From a beta proteobacterium MWH-UniP1 (GTDB taxonomy: Bacteria; Pseudomonadota; Gammaproteobacteria; Burkholderiales; Burkholderiaceae_A), in assembly GCA_036362785.1 (NCBI GenBank), contig CP143625.1, positions 311,401 through 375,400 of the forward strand: a stretch of 64,000 nt of DNA. The letters run 5' to 3'. The notes below the pieces were generated by a model. It saw nothing but the letters and a program-made list of their open reading frames with translations, had not been told where the DNA came from and ran no database searches. Positions 27,082-35,698 of this stretch are shown here, piece by piece (positions within the stretch are counted from its first letter, which is position 1; every line of letters begins with the position of its first letter). The position numbers and the translations under genes were made by a program.

Positions 27082-28214
27082 GCGCCCCGCTTCGCCGCAA
27101 GATCGTCTTCCTGACCGGGACGCGGGCCGACTTCGGCAAGCTGAAGCCGCTCATGCTCCGCTTGCAGGCAGATGAGCACTTTGAAGTGCAAGTGTTCATC
27201 ACTGGCATGCATATGCTCTCGAAGTACGGCTCGACCTGGGACGAGGTTCGCAAGGCCGGTCTGCTTAACCTCTACCGGTTCATCAATCAGAATGAAAACG
27301 ATTCAATGGACCAGATCCTGGCCAAGACCGTCGCCGGCTTGTCGGATTACATCAAGGAGATGGAGCCCGATCTGATCGTCGTGCACGGTGACCGGATCGA
27401 GGCGCTTGCCGGCGCGATCGTCGGCGCACTCAACAATATCCGCGTCGCGCACATCGAGGGAGGGGAGGTCTCGGGAACGATTGACGAAGTGATTCGGCAT
27501 TCGATCTCGAAAATGTCGCATCTGCATTTTGTCGCCAACGAGCAGGCCAGGAAACGTTTGGTGCAACTCGGCGAACGCGGTGAAACGATCCACGTGATCG
27601 GTTCGCCGGACATTGACGTTATGAATTCGACGGATCTGCCCTCGCTCGATGAGGTACAGCGCTACTACGGCTTTGCTTTCGGCGAGTATGCGATCCTGAT
27701 GTTCCATCCGGTGACGACCGAACTCAAACAGATTCGTCAGCAGATCGCCGTCCTCGTCGACAGCGTTCTCCAGTCAGAGCAGAACTTCGTCGTTCTCTAC
27801 CCAAACAACGATCATGGGACCGACATCATCCTCTACGAGTACGCCCGGCTCCGCGGCTGCAGTCGAATCGCCGTCTACCCATCGATGCGTTTCGAGTATT
27901 TCCTGACGCTGCTGAAGCACGCGCGTTACATTATTGGCAACTCGAGCGCCGGCATCCGCGAAGCGCCGCATTTCGGCGTGCCGACGATCAACCTCGGCTC
28001 GCGTCAGCACAGGCGCGTGCAGACGCCGTCGGTGATGGACGTCCCGATCACGCACCGAGACATACTCGGCGCCATCGCGCTCGTGCCGTCGATGCCGCGG
28101 ACGCCGCGCAAGCTGTTCGGCGACGGCAACAGCGCCGTCGCTTTCTACCAGATCTTGCGGGCGGCGGAAACCTGGGATGGGGAAATACAAAAGCACTTCG
28201 TCGACTGCATTTAG
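27078..28214 (+). CDS. neuC: Hydrolysing UDP-sugar 2-epimerase (NeuC/LegG)
   Basis: 378 residues of the GT-B-like epimerase fold: LTGTRADFGKLKPL, VVHGDRIEALAGAIVGA, HIEGGEVSGTIDEVIRHSISKMSHLHF, IGSPDIDVM, IGNSSAGIREAPHFGVPTINLG. NeuC-type enzymes release UDP while inverting C-2. With UDP-diNAcBac as substrate (the WbpM/PglE/PglD-like enzymes are present) the product is the direct precursor of legionaminic acid. ATGA overlap with neuB. The gene is clearly GC-rich, unlike the genes before neuB. Confidence 0.9.
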   Translation: MSAPLRRKIVFLTGTRADFGKLKPLMLRLQADEHFEVQVFITGMHMLSKYGSTWDEVRKAGLLNLYRFINQNENDSMDQILAKTVAGLSDYIKEMEPDLIVVHGDRIEALAGAIVGALNNIRVAHIEGGEVSGTIDEVIRHSISKMSHLHFVANEQARKRLVQLGERGETIHVIGSPDIDVMNSTDLPSLDEVQRYYGFAFGEYAILMFHPVTTELKQIRQQIAVLVDSVLQSEQNFVVLYPNNDHGTDIILYEYARLRGCSRIAVYPSMRFEYFLTLLKHARYIIGNSSAGIREAPHFGVPTINLGSRQHRRVQTPSVMDVPITHRDILGAIALVPSMPRTPRKLFGDGNSAVAFYQILRAAETWDGEIQKHFVDCI

Positions 28215-28263
28215 TTCGGCGAGCACTCAGCGACTCCGCGACCCCCGACTTGAACAAGCCGAA

Positions 28264-29241
28264 ATGAACTCCTCACAGCACAGCGATAACCTGACGCAGG
28301 AAGCACAGGCCTTCGATCTCCAGATCGAGGAAAGGATCGCCAACGGCCACGTGCCCGACCTGCGACTAACGAATCCCTGCGACTATTTCTACAACAACTC
28401 CTGGCGTCGGCCCGAATTCGTGAAGCTCGACTTCGTCGAGCAGTTCGAGCTGATTCGCGACGCCATCACCCGCTTGACCGGGCGCAGCGCGGCCGACGTG
28501 CGCGTACTGGAAGTCGGCTGCGGGCCGGGCTACCTGAGCCTCGAGCTCGCGCGCAGCGGCTTCGAGGTCGTCGGACTGGATCTGTCGAGCAAGTGCATCG
28601 AGGTTGCGCAGCAGGTCGCCGAGCGCGATCCGTGGAAAGGCGAGCGCGGCACGCTGCGCTTTATCGCCGGCGATTATTTCTGCCATCCCGACCTGCACGC
28701 CGAGAGCTTCGATGCGATCGTCTTTCTCGGCGCGCTGTATCACTTCGCCGACCAGCGCGTGATACAGCAGCGGGCGCGCGACCTGCTCAAGCCGGGCGGG
28801 CTGATCCTAGTGCACGAGCCGGTGCGCGATCGCGTCGAAAAGGGCAGCGCGGCGTTCGCCTTGCTGCTGTCGACGCTGCTTTCGCTCGGCGGTAATTTCT
28901 ACAAGGACGTTCCCTTGCGCGACGAGCCCGACGCCATTGCGGCCGAAGTCGAGCGCCTGTACAACAGCCTGCGCTACGAGTCCGAGGATGGCAGCAACCT
29001 GCAGTCGATAAACGACAACGAAGCGGGCTACGCCGAAATGTACCCTTTGCTCACCGAACACTTTGCGCAAGCGCATTTCGAGTGGCGCTACGCCTTCTTC
29101 CACGAGTTCATTGGCGGCCTGCGCTACGGCGAGGCCGCCAATGCGCGCGTCGCCCGATTCCTCAAGGAAATGGACAGAATCCTCGTTGAGGCGGGCACCT
29201 TGCCCGCAACCGAATTTTTCTACGTTGGCCGCAAGAACTGA
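28264..29241 (+). CDS. Class I SAM-dependent methyltransferase
   Basis: About 325 residues from ATG 28264; an earlier ATG at 28177 would lie inside neuC and adds a tail without homology. VLEVGCGPGYLSLELARSG is SAM motif I, VVGLDLSSKCIEVA motif II, and FDAIVFLGALYHF motif III/IV, followed by LLKPGGLILVHEP. Target unknown. Its place between neuC and the pseA amidotransferase suggests it may methylate the nonulosonate or its acetamidino group. Very GC-rich. Confidence 0.8.
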   Translation: MNSSQHSDNLTQEAQAFDLQIEERIANGHVPDLRLTNPCDYFYNNSWRRPEFVKLDFVEQFELIRDAITRLTGRSAADVRVLEVGCGPGYLSLELARSGFEVVGLDLSSKCIEVAQQVAERDPWKGERGTLRFIAGDYFCHPDLHAESFDAIVFLGALYHFADQRVIQQRARDLLKPGGLILVHEPVRDRVEKGSAAFALLLSTLLSLGGNFYKDVPLRDEPDAIAAEVERLYNSLRYESEDGSNLQSINDNEAGYAEMYPLLTEHFAQAHFEWRYAFFHEFIGGLRYGEAANARVARFLKEMDRILVEAGTLPATEFFYVGRKN

Positions 29242-29243
29242 TC

Positions 29244-30452
29244 ATGTCTAATACATATTTTGGTTTGCCCGAAAAGGTCTTGTTCTGCAAGTCCTGCGTC
29301 ATCTCCAATCAGCGCCCGAGCTCGACCGTCGAGTTCAAGCACAAGCGCGACGAGAAGAAAACTACCATCGGCTTCGGCGATGACGGTATGTGCGACGCAT
29401 GCCGCTACAACGAAGTGAAGGCATCGACGATCGACTGGGCGCGGCGTGAGGAGCAACTCGTCGCCCTACTCGACAAGCATCGCCGCAGCGGCGGCTATGA
29501 CGTAATCGTTCCCGGCAGTGGCGGCAAGGACAGCGCCTATACCGCGCACGTGCTCAAGTACCGCTACGGCATGAATCCTCTGACCGTGACCTGGGCGCCG
29601 CACAAGTACACCGAGATTGGCTGGAAGAATTTCGAGAACTGGATGCACGTCGGCGGCCTGGACAACATCCTGTTCACGCCGAACGGCAGTCTGCACCGCT
29701 ACTTGACGCGTCTGGCCTTTCTGAATCTGCTGCACCCCTTCCAACCATTCATCGTCGGCCAGCGCATCATCGGTCCGCTGATGGCCGCGAAATTCCACGT
29801 GCCGCTGGTGATGTACGGCGAGAATCAGGCTGAATACGGCAACAACCCGAACGAAAACTACGTGCCGACGATGGACCGGAAATTCTTTTCGGTGGGGCGC
29901 GCTGAAGACATCGTTCTCGGTGGAAAGTTGATTGGCGACATCATCGCTGAGGGCAAATTTAAGCTAAACGACTTCGCGCCATATATTCCGCCAAGCGCCG
30001 ACTATCTCGAGAGCAAGGGAGTTGAAGTGCATTATCTCGGCTACTATCTTAAGTGGGACCCGCAGGAGTGCTACTACTACGCAGTCGAGCATACTGGCTT
30101 CCAAGCAAATACTGAGCGCACCGAGGGGACTTACTCCAAGTACAGTAGCATCGACGACCGTGTCGACATGTTCCACTACTACACGACGCTGATCAAATTT
30201 GGGATAGGCCGCGCCACTTATGACGCAGCGCAGGAGATCCGTAACGGCAAGATCACGCGCGAGGAGGGCGTTCAGCTTGTTCGGCGCTATGATCAGGAAT
30301 TCCCGCGCAAATACTTTCAGGAGTTTCTTGATTACATTTCTGTGAGCGAAGAAGAGTTTCACGCCACCGTCGACAAGTTCCGCTCGCCGCATCTCTGGGA
30401 AAAGCGCGACGGCGAGTGGCTACTCAAGCACGCGGTGTGGAAATCCGCGTGA
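29244..30452 (+). CDS. pseA: N-acetyl sugar amidotransferase (PseA/LegA/WbuX type), copy 1
   Basis: 402 residues. Zinc-type cysteines CKSC (15, 18) and CDAC (about 49, 52), then the ATP-pyrophosphatase PP-loop VPGSGGKDSAYTAHVL near 88-100. The family converts an N-acetyl on a sugar to N-acetimidoyl, using ammonia delivered by HisH/HisF-like partners, encoded just downstream. Proximity to neuABC points to the nonulosonate as substrate. GTGA overlap with hisF. Confidence 0.88.
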   Translation: MSNTYFGLPEKVLFCKSCVISNQRPSSTVEFKHKRDEKKTTIGFGDDGMCDACRYNEVKASTIDWARREEQLVALLDKHRRSGGYDVIVPGSGGKDSAYTAHVLKYRYGMNPLTVTWAPHKYTEIGWKNFENWMHVGGLDNILFTPNGSLHRYLTRLAFLNLLHPFQPFIVGQRIIGPLMAAKFHVPLVMYGENQAEYGNNPNENYVPTMDRKFFSVGRAEDIVLGGKLIGDIIAEGKFKLNDFAPYIPPSADYLESKGVEVHYLGYYLKWDPQECYYYAVEHTGFQANTERTEGTYSKYSSIDDRVDMFHYYTTLIKFGIGRATYDAAQEIRNGKITREEGVQLVRRYDQEFPRKYFQEFLDYISVSEEEFHATVDKFRSPHLWEKRDGEWLLKHAVWKSA

Positions 30453-31228
30453 GCAGCGCACGCAACGTCCGGCTGATCGCCCGCCTTGACATCAAGGGAC
30501 CAAACCTGATCAAGGGCATCCATCTGGAAGGCTTGCGGGTGATCGGTTCGCCACAGGAGCATGCGCTCAAGTACTACCTGCAGGGCGCCGACGAGCTTAT
30601 CTACATGGACTGTGTCGCCAGCCTTTACGGTCGTAACCATCTCGGCGAGATCATCAGTCTGGCCGCGCGCGACATCTTCGTTCCAATGACGGTGGGCGGC
30701 GGCATTCGCTCGGTCGCCGATGCGACCCAGATTCTGCGGGCCGGCGCCGACAAGGTCGCAGTCAACACGGCCGCACTGGCTAACCCGACTTTGATCAGTA
30801 GCATCGCAAGGCGTTTCGGAAGCCAGTGTATGGTGCTATCGATCGAGGCCAAGCAAGTCGGGCCTGAACGTTGGGAAGCCTATACCGATAATGGCCGCGA
30901 GCGGACCGGTAAGGACGTCATTGAATGGGTCCGCGAGGGCGTTGCGCTGGGCGCCGGCGAAATTCTGCTGACTTCCGTCGATCGCGAGGGCACTCGCAAG
31001 GGATTCGATTTACCCCTGATTCGCGCAGTTACCTCGGTTGTCTCTGTGCCGGTAATCACGAGCGGGGGCATGGGTAGCCCTGAAGATGCTGTGGATGCCG
31101 TTGTAGAGGGAGGGGCTGATGCGGTTGCGATGGCCGATATTCTCCACTACAGCCGGGCTTCGCTTGGTAAGATCCGCGAGACATGTCGCTGGGCGGGACT
31201 GAACGTTAGGGAATATGCGCCGCGCTGA
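30449..31228 (+). CDS. hisF: HisF-like cyclase subunit for sugar amidation, copy 1
   Basis: About 259 residues from the GTG at 30449 (GTGA junction); an ATG at 30416 would extend into pseA. The (beta/alpha)8 barrel keeps both HisF aspartates: ARLDIKG at the N-terminus and LTSVDREGT in the middle. PMTVGGGIRS, KVAVNTAA and PVITSGGMGSPED are present. No other histidine-biosynthesis genes are near. In O-antigen loci such proteins tunnel ammonia from HisH to the PP-loop amidotransferase. Confidence 0.85.
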   Translation: MSSARNVRLIARLDIKGPNLIKGIHLEGLRVIGSPQEHALKYYLQGADELIYMDCVASLYGRNHLGEIISLAARDIFVPMTVGGGIRSVADATQILRAGADKVAVNTAALANPTLISSIARRFGSQCMVLSIEAKQVGPERWEAYTDNGRERTGKDVIEWVREGVALGAGEILLTSVDREGTRKGFDLPLIRAVTSVVSVPVITSGGMGSPEDAVDAVVEGGADAVAMADILHYSRASLGKIRETCRWAGLNVREYAPR

Positions 31229-31889
31229 AGTCATCGTCATCGATTACGGAATGGGTAATCTGCTGAGTGTCCAGCGCGCTCTCGAGCATCTCGGTGCGCG
31301 GGTGCGTGTCAGCGCCGAACCGGAACGCATCCGTATGGCCGAGAGGGTCGTCTTGCCGGGCGTCGGTGCGTTTCCCGACGCGATGGAAGAACTACATCGC
31401 CGCGGACTGGTATCGGTGATCCGCGAGATCGCCGACCGCGGGACACCGTTGCTGGGGATCTGCCTAGGGATGCAGCTACTTTTTGAAAAGGGTTTCGAGT
31501 TCATGGAAATTGAAGGCCTAGGATTAATCCCAGGTTACGTTGTGAATATACCTAGAGAAAAACATGACGGCACGATTCGAAAAATTCCTCATATTGGATG
31601 GAACTCGCTTCTATACTCCGGCGATAACCGAATGCTCACGGATTTAAGAGTGGGTGATTCTGTATATTTTGTGCATTCCTATATGGCGCAGCCGGTAGCA
31701 GAGGGAGATCAAATTGCTCATTGCTTCTACGACGGCATTTCAATTCCTGCAGTAGTTCTAAAAGAGAATGTTGTGGGGTGTCAGTTTCATCCGGAAAAGA
31801 GTGGGCCTGTTGGTTTGCAAATATTAAAAAATTTTATAAGCGAAAAATCTGCAACGGCCGCTCAGCGAACTGACCATTGGGCTTTGTAA
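31215..31889 (+). CDS. hisH: HisH-like glutamine amidotransferase, copy 1 (composition chimera)
   Basis: 224 residues, class I glutaminase: nucleophile C83 in LLGICLGMQ, and H192/E194 in QFHPEKSG. It yields ammonia for HisF and PseA. Base composition switches abruptly near 31465-31490, right after the codons of the active-site motif: the first half is GC-rich like its upstream neighbours, the second AT-richer like those downstream. That looks like a recombination joint inside a still intact gene. It overlaps hisF by 14 bases. Confidence 0.88.
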   Translation: MRRAEVIVIDYGMGNLLSVQRALEHLGARVRVSAEPERIRMAERVVLPGVGAFPDAMEELHRRGLVSVIREIADRGTPLLGICLGMQLLFEKGFEFMEIEGLGLIPGYVVNIPREKHDGTIRKIPHIGWNSLLYSGDNRMLTDLRVGDSVYFVHSYMAQPVAEGDQIAHCFYDGISIPAVVLKENVVGCQFHPEKSGPVGLQILKNFISEKSATAAQRTDHWAL

Positions 31890-33181
31890 TGAAGCTGGCA
31901 AACTGGTTGACTAGCTTTTTGTCTCAATATTTTATAATTTTGAGGAGAATAAACCTAAATGACGACACGAGACGCCTTAAACATTGTGATGTACTGTTTT
32001 TTTGTCATGACGTAGACAGGGGAGTTAGTTTAAATGGCAAAGCTTACGCGCCATTATGTGACAGCGTAAGAGAGTATTGTGTAAGTAAAGGTTTGAGATG
32101 TATCACAATAGCGCATCCGTGGTCAAAACATACAGGTGCTCGTGCATTTGGTGCGCCGATCGCTATTAATCGTAGTTATTTTTTTGATCGCCTGACGAAG
32201 AAGCTTCATCAGCTTTTAAACATTAACTTGTTTGTACAAAAAAATGTTTTCGAAAAAATTTTAAAAAAAACCGGGGCGCTCCTGATAATAACAATTGGTT
32301 CGCCAAATGATTTGAGTCATGCGGCTCGAAAAGGAGGTGTTTTTCATATCGAGCTATTGCATGGACAGGGCTACTCTTTCGTCCAGTGGGGTTGGGATCG
32401 ACTGCCGCCAGATTCCCTTCCGCAGGGAGTCCTCTCGCTAGACGAAGTGTCAACCCGAGCTTTTAGAGAACTTGAGCATAGCGGAATAGTGGTTAGACAA
32501 ATTCCACATCCCTTTCTTCGTCGCTTCTTGCCGGGTAAGCAATCTGCACTCCCTAACGAGTGGATTTATAACCGTTCTTATTCGGATAAGTATAAAAAAA
32601 CAGTGCTAATTTCTCTTCAATGGGGCTACGCGGAGGATCACGGCGACCATTGGTATCTAAAGGATATTTTGAATAATGGTTTGTTTTATGAAGAAATAGC
32701 TGAGTTGGTTGCCGAGAGAAGAGACATTTTTTGGAGATTCCGTTTCCACCCCGTTCAACTAAGGCAGCGTAAATATCAGTACCTCTTGGATTTTATGGAT
32801 AACTTTGTGGCCGCAAATCCAAATAGCGAGTGGCGAGAGTCGTCTTTTTTGCCGATCCCATCCGTTGCCATGAACTGCGACTGCAATATAACCATGTCAT
32901 CAATGGCTTCTTACGACGTTGCCGCCATAGGACTGCCGTCGCTACTCCTCTGTCCCAGTGTATTACCAGGCGGAGCTCTCCAAAACAGTTTCGAAGATCT
33001 GGTGAAAGAAGGTTATGCCACTAAAAGCAAGATAGCCAAAAGACATGTTTATGAATGGATTTCTAATGCTCGGCAAACGGCACCGCGAATTGAAGGCCTT
33101 GATGATGACGAAAAATGGGAAGAGACGTTTCGGGAAATTTTCCAGATCGCAGGTCTTGAAAAGAGGATCGTTGTAAATTGA
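31889..33181 (+). CDS. Unknown protein, GT-B-like; candidate glycosyltransferase
   Basis: About 430 residues from ATG 31889 (TAATG junction with hisH; a start at 31877 adds four residues). I do not recognise the family securely. WRFRFHPVQLRQ resembles the HP motif, and MSSMASYDVAAIGLPSLLL the C-terminal donor-binding loop, of GT-B transferases that use CMP sugars or build capsules. FHIELLHGQGYSF in the middle is also GT-B like. Lying between two amidotransferase trios and downstream of neuABC, it is a candidate nonulosonate transferase (inference only). Confidence 0.5.
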   Translation: MKLANWLTSFLSQYFIILRRINLNDDTRRLKHCDVLFFCHDVDRGVSLNGKAYAPLCDSVREYCVSKGLRCITIAHPWSKHTGARAFGAPIAINRSYFFDRLTKKLHQLLNINLFVQKNVFEKILKKTGALLIITIGSPNDLSHAARKGGVFHIELLHGQGYSFVQWGWDRLPPDSLPQGVLSLDEVSTRAFRELEHSGIVVRQIPHPFLRRFLPGKQSALPNEWIYNRSYSDKYKKTVLISLQWGYAEDHGDHWYLKDILNNGLFYEEIAELVAERRDIFWRFRFHPVQLRQRKYQYLLDFMDNFVAANPNSEWRESSFLPIPSVAMNCDCNITMSSMASYDVAAIGLPSLLLCPSVLPGGALQNSFEDLVKEGYATKSKIAKRHVYEWISNARQTAPRIEGLDDDEKWEETFREIFQIAGLEKRIVVN

Positions 33182-33804
33182 TAGAAAATCTTCCGATTGG
33201 AGTAGTAGATGTAGGTTTGGGCAACGTCAACTCGATTCATCGAATGATCGAAAGAGCGGGGGGGCGGTCTGTATCGGTTGTGAAAGCTTCGGACTTAAAA
33301 ACGATTCGGGCGATAATTTTGCCCGGCGTAGGGCATTTTGATGCAGCAATTAACGCAATCCGCTCAGCATGCTTATCTGCCCCGTTGCGTGATTTTATAA
33401 GCGACACAAGTAAACCGGTGCTCGGCATCTGCCTTGGTATGCACTTGCTTTGTCGATGTAGTGAAGAAGGAGTAATACCGGGACTAGGCTTCGTAAATGC
33501 AGATGTGAAAAAATTCAGGTTTTCTAACCAACAAAACTATAACATTCCCCACATGGGATGGAATGTTGTCGAAAGCGCGAGAGCGAATCCACTACTACCC
33601 TTTCAAACTGGGGAGCATCGATACTATTTCGTCCATTCTTATCGTGTGCTCCCTGATGACCCGACAATAATAGTCGGACACACAGACTACGGCGGAAGGT
33701 TTTGCGCGGCATTTCAACAAGGAAATATCTTTGGTGTGCAGTTCCATCCCGAAAAGAGTCATCGGTTCGGTCTGGAGCTAATGAAGCGTTTTGTGGCGCT
33801 ATAG
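33178..33804 (+). CDS. hisH: HisH-like glutamine amidotransferase, copy 2
   Basis: 208 residues. C85 in LGICLGMH and H190/E192 in QFHPEKSH form the glutaminase triad; IPHMGWNVV and YYFVHSYRV are typical of HisH. Starts at a TTG that overlaps the upstream stop as TTGA. It leads the second trio (hisH-hisF-wbpG), in the order opposite to copy 1. The sequence is clearly different from copy 1, so it is not a recent duplicate. Confidence 0.87.
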   Translation: MIENLPIGVVDVGLGNVNSIHRMIERAGGRSVSVVKASDLKTIRAIILPGVGHFDAAINAIRSACLSAPLRDFISDTSKPVLGICLGMHLLCRCSEEGVIPGLGFVNADVKKFRFSNQQNYNIPHMGWNVVESARANPLLPFQTGEHRYYFVHSYRVLPDDPTIIVGHTDYGGRFCAAFQQGNIFGVQFHPEKSHRFGLELMKRFVAL

Positions 33805-33807
33805 AGC

Positions 33808-34584
33808 ATGTTGAAGCATCGCGTAATACCGGCGTTGTTGCTTAAGAGTAATGGTCTCGTAAAAACGGTAAAATTTAAAGATCCGAAATATGTTGGCGAC
33901 CCGATCAACGCGATTCGAATTTTTAATGAAAAGGAGGTTGATGAGCTAATGGTATTGGACATTAACGCTAGCAGAGAGAACCGTGAGCCTAACTATGAGC
34001 TTATTGAGCAGTTTGCTGGCGAATGTTTTATGCCATTAGCCTACGGTGGCGGTATTAAAAAGATTGAGCAGGCAAGAAAACTTTTTTCTCTTGGTGTCGA
34101 AAAAATATGTCTTCAAACCGCAGCATATGAAGACCCACACCTCATAAGAGTTTTGGTAAGCGAATTCGGTAGTCAAAGTGTAATGGTTTCTGTCGACGTA
34201 AAGCGCGATTTTTTCGGACGAGCAAAGGTTTATATTGCAAGTCTTGGGAAAACTGTAGCCGTAGGCTTTCAAGAAGTGATATCTAGGTTTGTTGAAGCTG
34301 GTGCTGGGGAAATCTTGCTCAACGCTGTCGATAAGGACGGGACTCTATCTGGCCCAGATTTAGGCTTGATACAACAGGCCAGTCAAAATCTGCGGATTCC
34401 TCTGATTGCTTTGGGCGGGATTTCAAGTCTTGCGGACATCAAAGCAGCCATAGAAGCCGGTGCAAGCGCTGTTGCCGCAGGCGCTTTTTTTGTCTACCAC
34501 GGCACACACCGTGCAGTACTTATAACCTACCCCGAGTATAAAGAGCTTGAAGAGCTTTTTGCATACAAGCAGGTGAGAAATTAA
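33808..34584 (+). CDS. hisF: HisF-like subunit for sugar amidation, copy 2
   Basis: 258 residues. KTVKFKDPKYVGDPINAIRIFNEKEVDEL is the signature of polysaccharide-locus HisF proteins. The second cyclase aspartate is kept (LNAVDKDGT), but the first is replaced in PALLLKSNG, so it is unlikely to act in histidine synthesis. It probably serves as the ammonia conduit to WbpG. TAATG junction with the next gene. Confidence 0.87.
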   Translation: MLKHRVIPALLLKSNGLVKTVKFKDPKYVGDPINAIRIFNEKEVDELMVLDINASRENREPNYELIEQFAGECFMPLAYGGGIKKIEQARKLFSLGVEKICLQTAAYEDPHLIRVLVSEFGSQSVMVSVDVKRDFFGRAKVYIASLGKTVAVGFQEVISRFVEAGAGEILLNAVDKDGTLSGPDLGLIQQASQNLRIPLIALGGISSLADIKAAIEAGASAVAAGAFFVYHGTHRAVLITYPEYKELEELFAYKQVRN

Positions 34585-35696
34585 TGAATAAACAGTATCA
34601 GCAGTGCACACGCTGTGTAATGGATACCACAGCCTCAGATATTGCGTTTGACGATCAAGGAGTCTGCAACTACTGCACGGAATTTATCGAGCGATCAGGC
34701 CATGTTATCCATGAAGACGCATCTGCAAAAGAAGCGAGGCTGAATGAGCTTGTTGCTAAGGTGAAAGCCTCTGGGCGAGGCAAACCATACGACTGCATTG
34801 TGGGAGTGTCGGGTGGTGTGGACAGTTCCTGGACCTTTGTTGAGGTAAAGCGTTTAGGTCTTCGCCCCCTAGCGGTTCATATGGACAATGGCTGGAATTC
34901 GGAGTTGGCGCAAAACAACATCGCCAATCTTGTACGGGGTTTGGGTGTGGATTTATACACACATGTGATTGACTGGGATGAGTACCGTGAGTTGATGCAA
35001 GCGTTTTTCGATGCAGATGTGATCGATGTGGAGCTACTCTACGATAACGCTATGCTCGCCGTAAACTACCAGCAGGCTGCAAAGTATGGCTTGAAATACA
35101 TTCTTGCGGGTACAAACCAAGCGACAGAAGGCATGCGCATGCCCCCTGGGTGGAATTGGTTTAAGTACGATAAGCGAAATATCGTAACCCTTGCTAAAAG
35201 GCATGGATTGAGTGGACTAAAGAGTTTTCCGGCAATCGGAACGCTAGGCGTTGTTTGGCAGCGCTTTATTGGAGGCGTTCGCTGGACATCTTTTCTAGAT
35301 TATCTGCCCTACAACAAGTTTGAAGTGCTAGATGTCCTTGAGAAGCAGTATGGTTATAAGCGTTACCCTTTTAAGCATTATGAATCTATTTTTACTAGGT
35401 TCTATCAAGGCTATATTTTGCCCAGAAAGTTTGGGGTCGATAAGCGAAAATTACACCTAGCCACGCTTGTGGCTGCAGGGCAGCTATCGCGTGACGAGGC
35501 TTTAAAAGGTTTGGCGGGAATCCCGTACCCTACAGAAGCCGAGATGCAGGCGGATGTTGCCTACTTTCTCAAGAAAATGAGATGGAGTGAGAAGGATTTG
35601 GACAGTTACCTAACCAGGCCTGAGGTGTCACATGGCGCTTACGGAAGCGAGAAGATCTTCTGGGACAGTTTGCTGAAGATTTACAAGCGACTTTAA
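34584..35696 (+). CDS. wbpG: N-acetyl sugar amidotransferase (WbpG type), copy 2
   Basis: 370 residues. Cysteines CTRC (8, 11) and CNYC, PP-loop IVGVSGGVDSSWTF near 73-86, and YILAGTNQATEGMRMP. Matches WbpG of P. aeruginosa, which with HisH2/HisF2 forms the acetamidino group of 2,3-diacetamido-uronic acids. Such an acid is what tviB-wbpB-wbpE-wbpD in this locus should make, so this copy probably serves the uronate and copy 1 the nonulosonate. Confidence 0.87.
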   Translation: MNKQYQQCTRCVMDTTASDIAFDDQGVCNYCTEFIERSGHVIHEDASAKEARLNELVAKVKASGRGKPYDCIVGVSGGVDSSWTFVEVKRLGLRPLAVHMDNGWNSELAQNNIANLVRGLGVDLYTHVIDWDEYRELMQAFFDADVIDVELLYDNAMLAVNYQQAAKYGLKYILAGTNQATEGMRMPPGWNWFKYDKRNIVTLAKRHGLSGLKSFPAIGTLGVVWQRFIGGVRWTSFLDYLPYNKFEVLDVLEKQYGYKRYPFKHYESIFTRFYQGYILPRKFGVDKRKLHLATLVAAGQLSRDEALKGLAGIPYPTEAEMQADVAYFLKKMRWSEKDLDSYLTRPEVSHGAYGSEKIFWDSLLKIYKRL

Positions 35697-35698
35697 AA

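Noticed and set aside
28366..28895. Several long frames in other phases over the 27-31 kb region
   Set aside because: High GC makes spurious open frames; the plus-strand genes have clear family motifs.
30449..34584. hisF and hisH genes as part of histidine biosynthesis
   Set aside because: No other his genes nearby, both sets sit beside PP-loop sugar amidotransferases, and one HisF lacks a catalytic aspartate.
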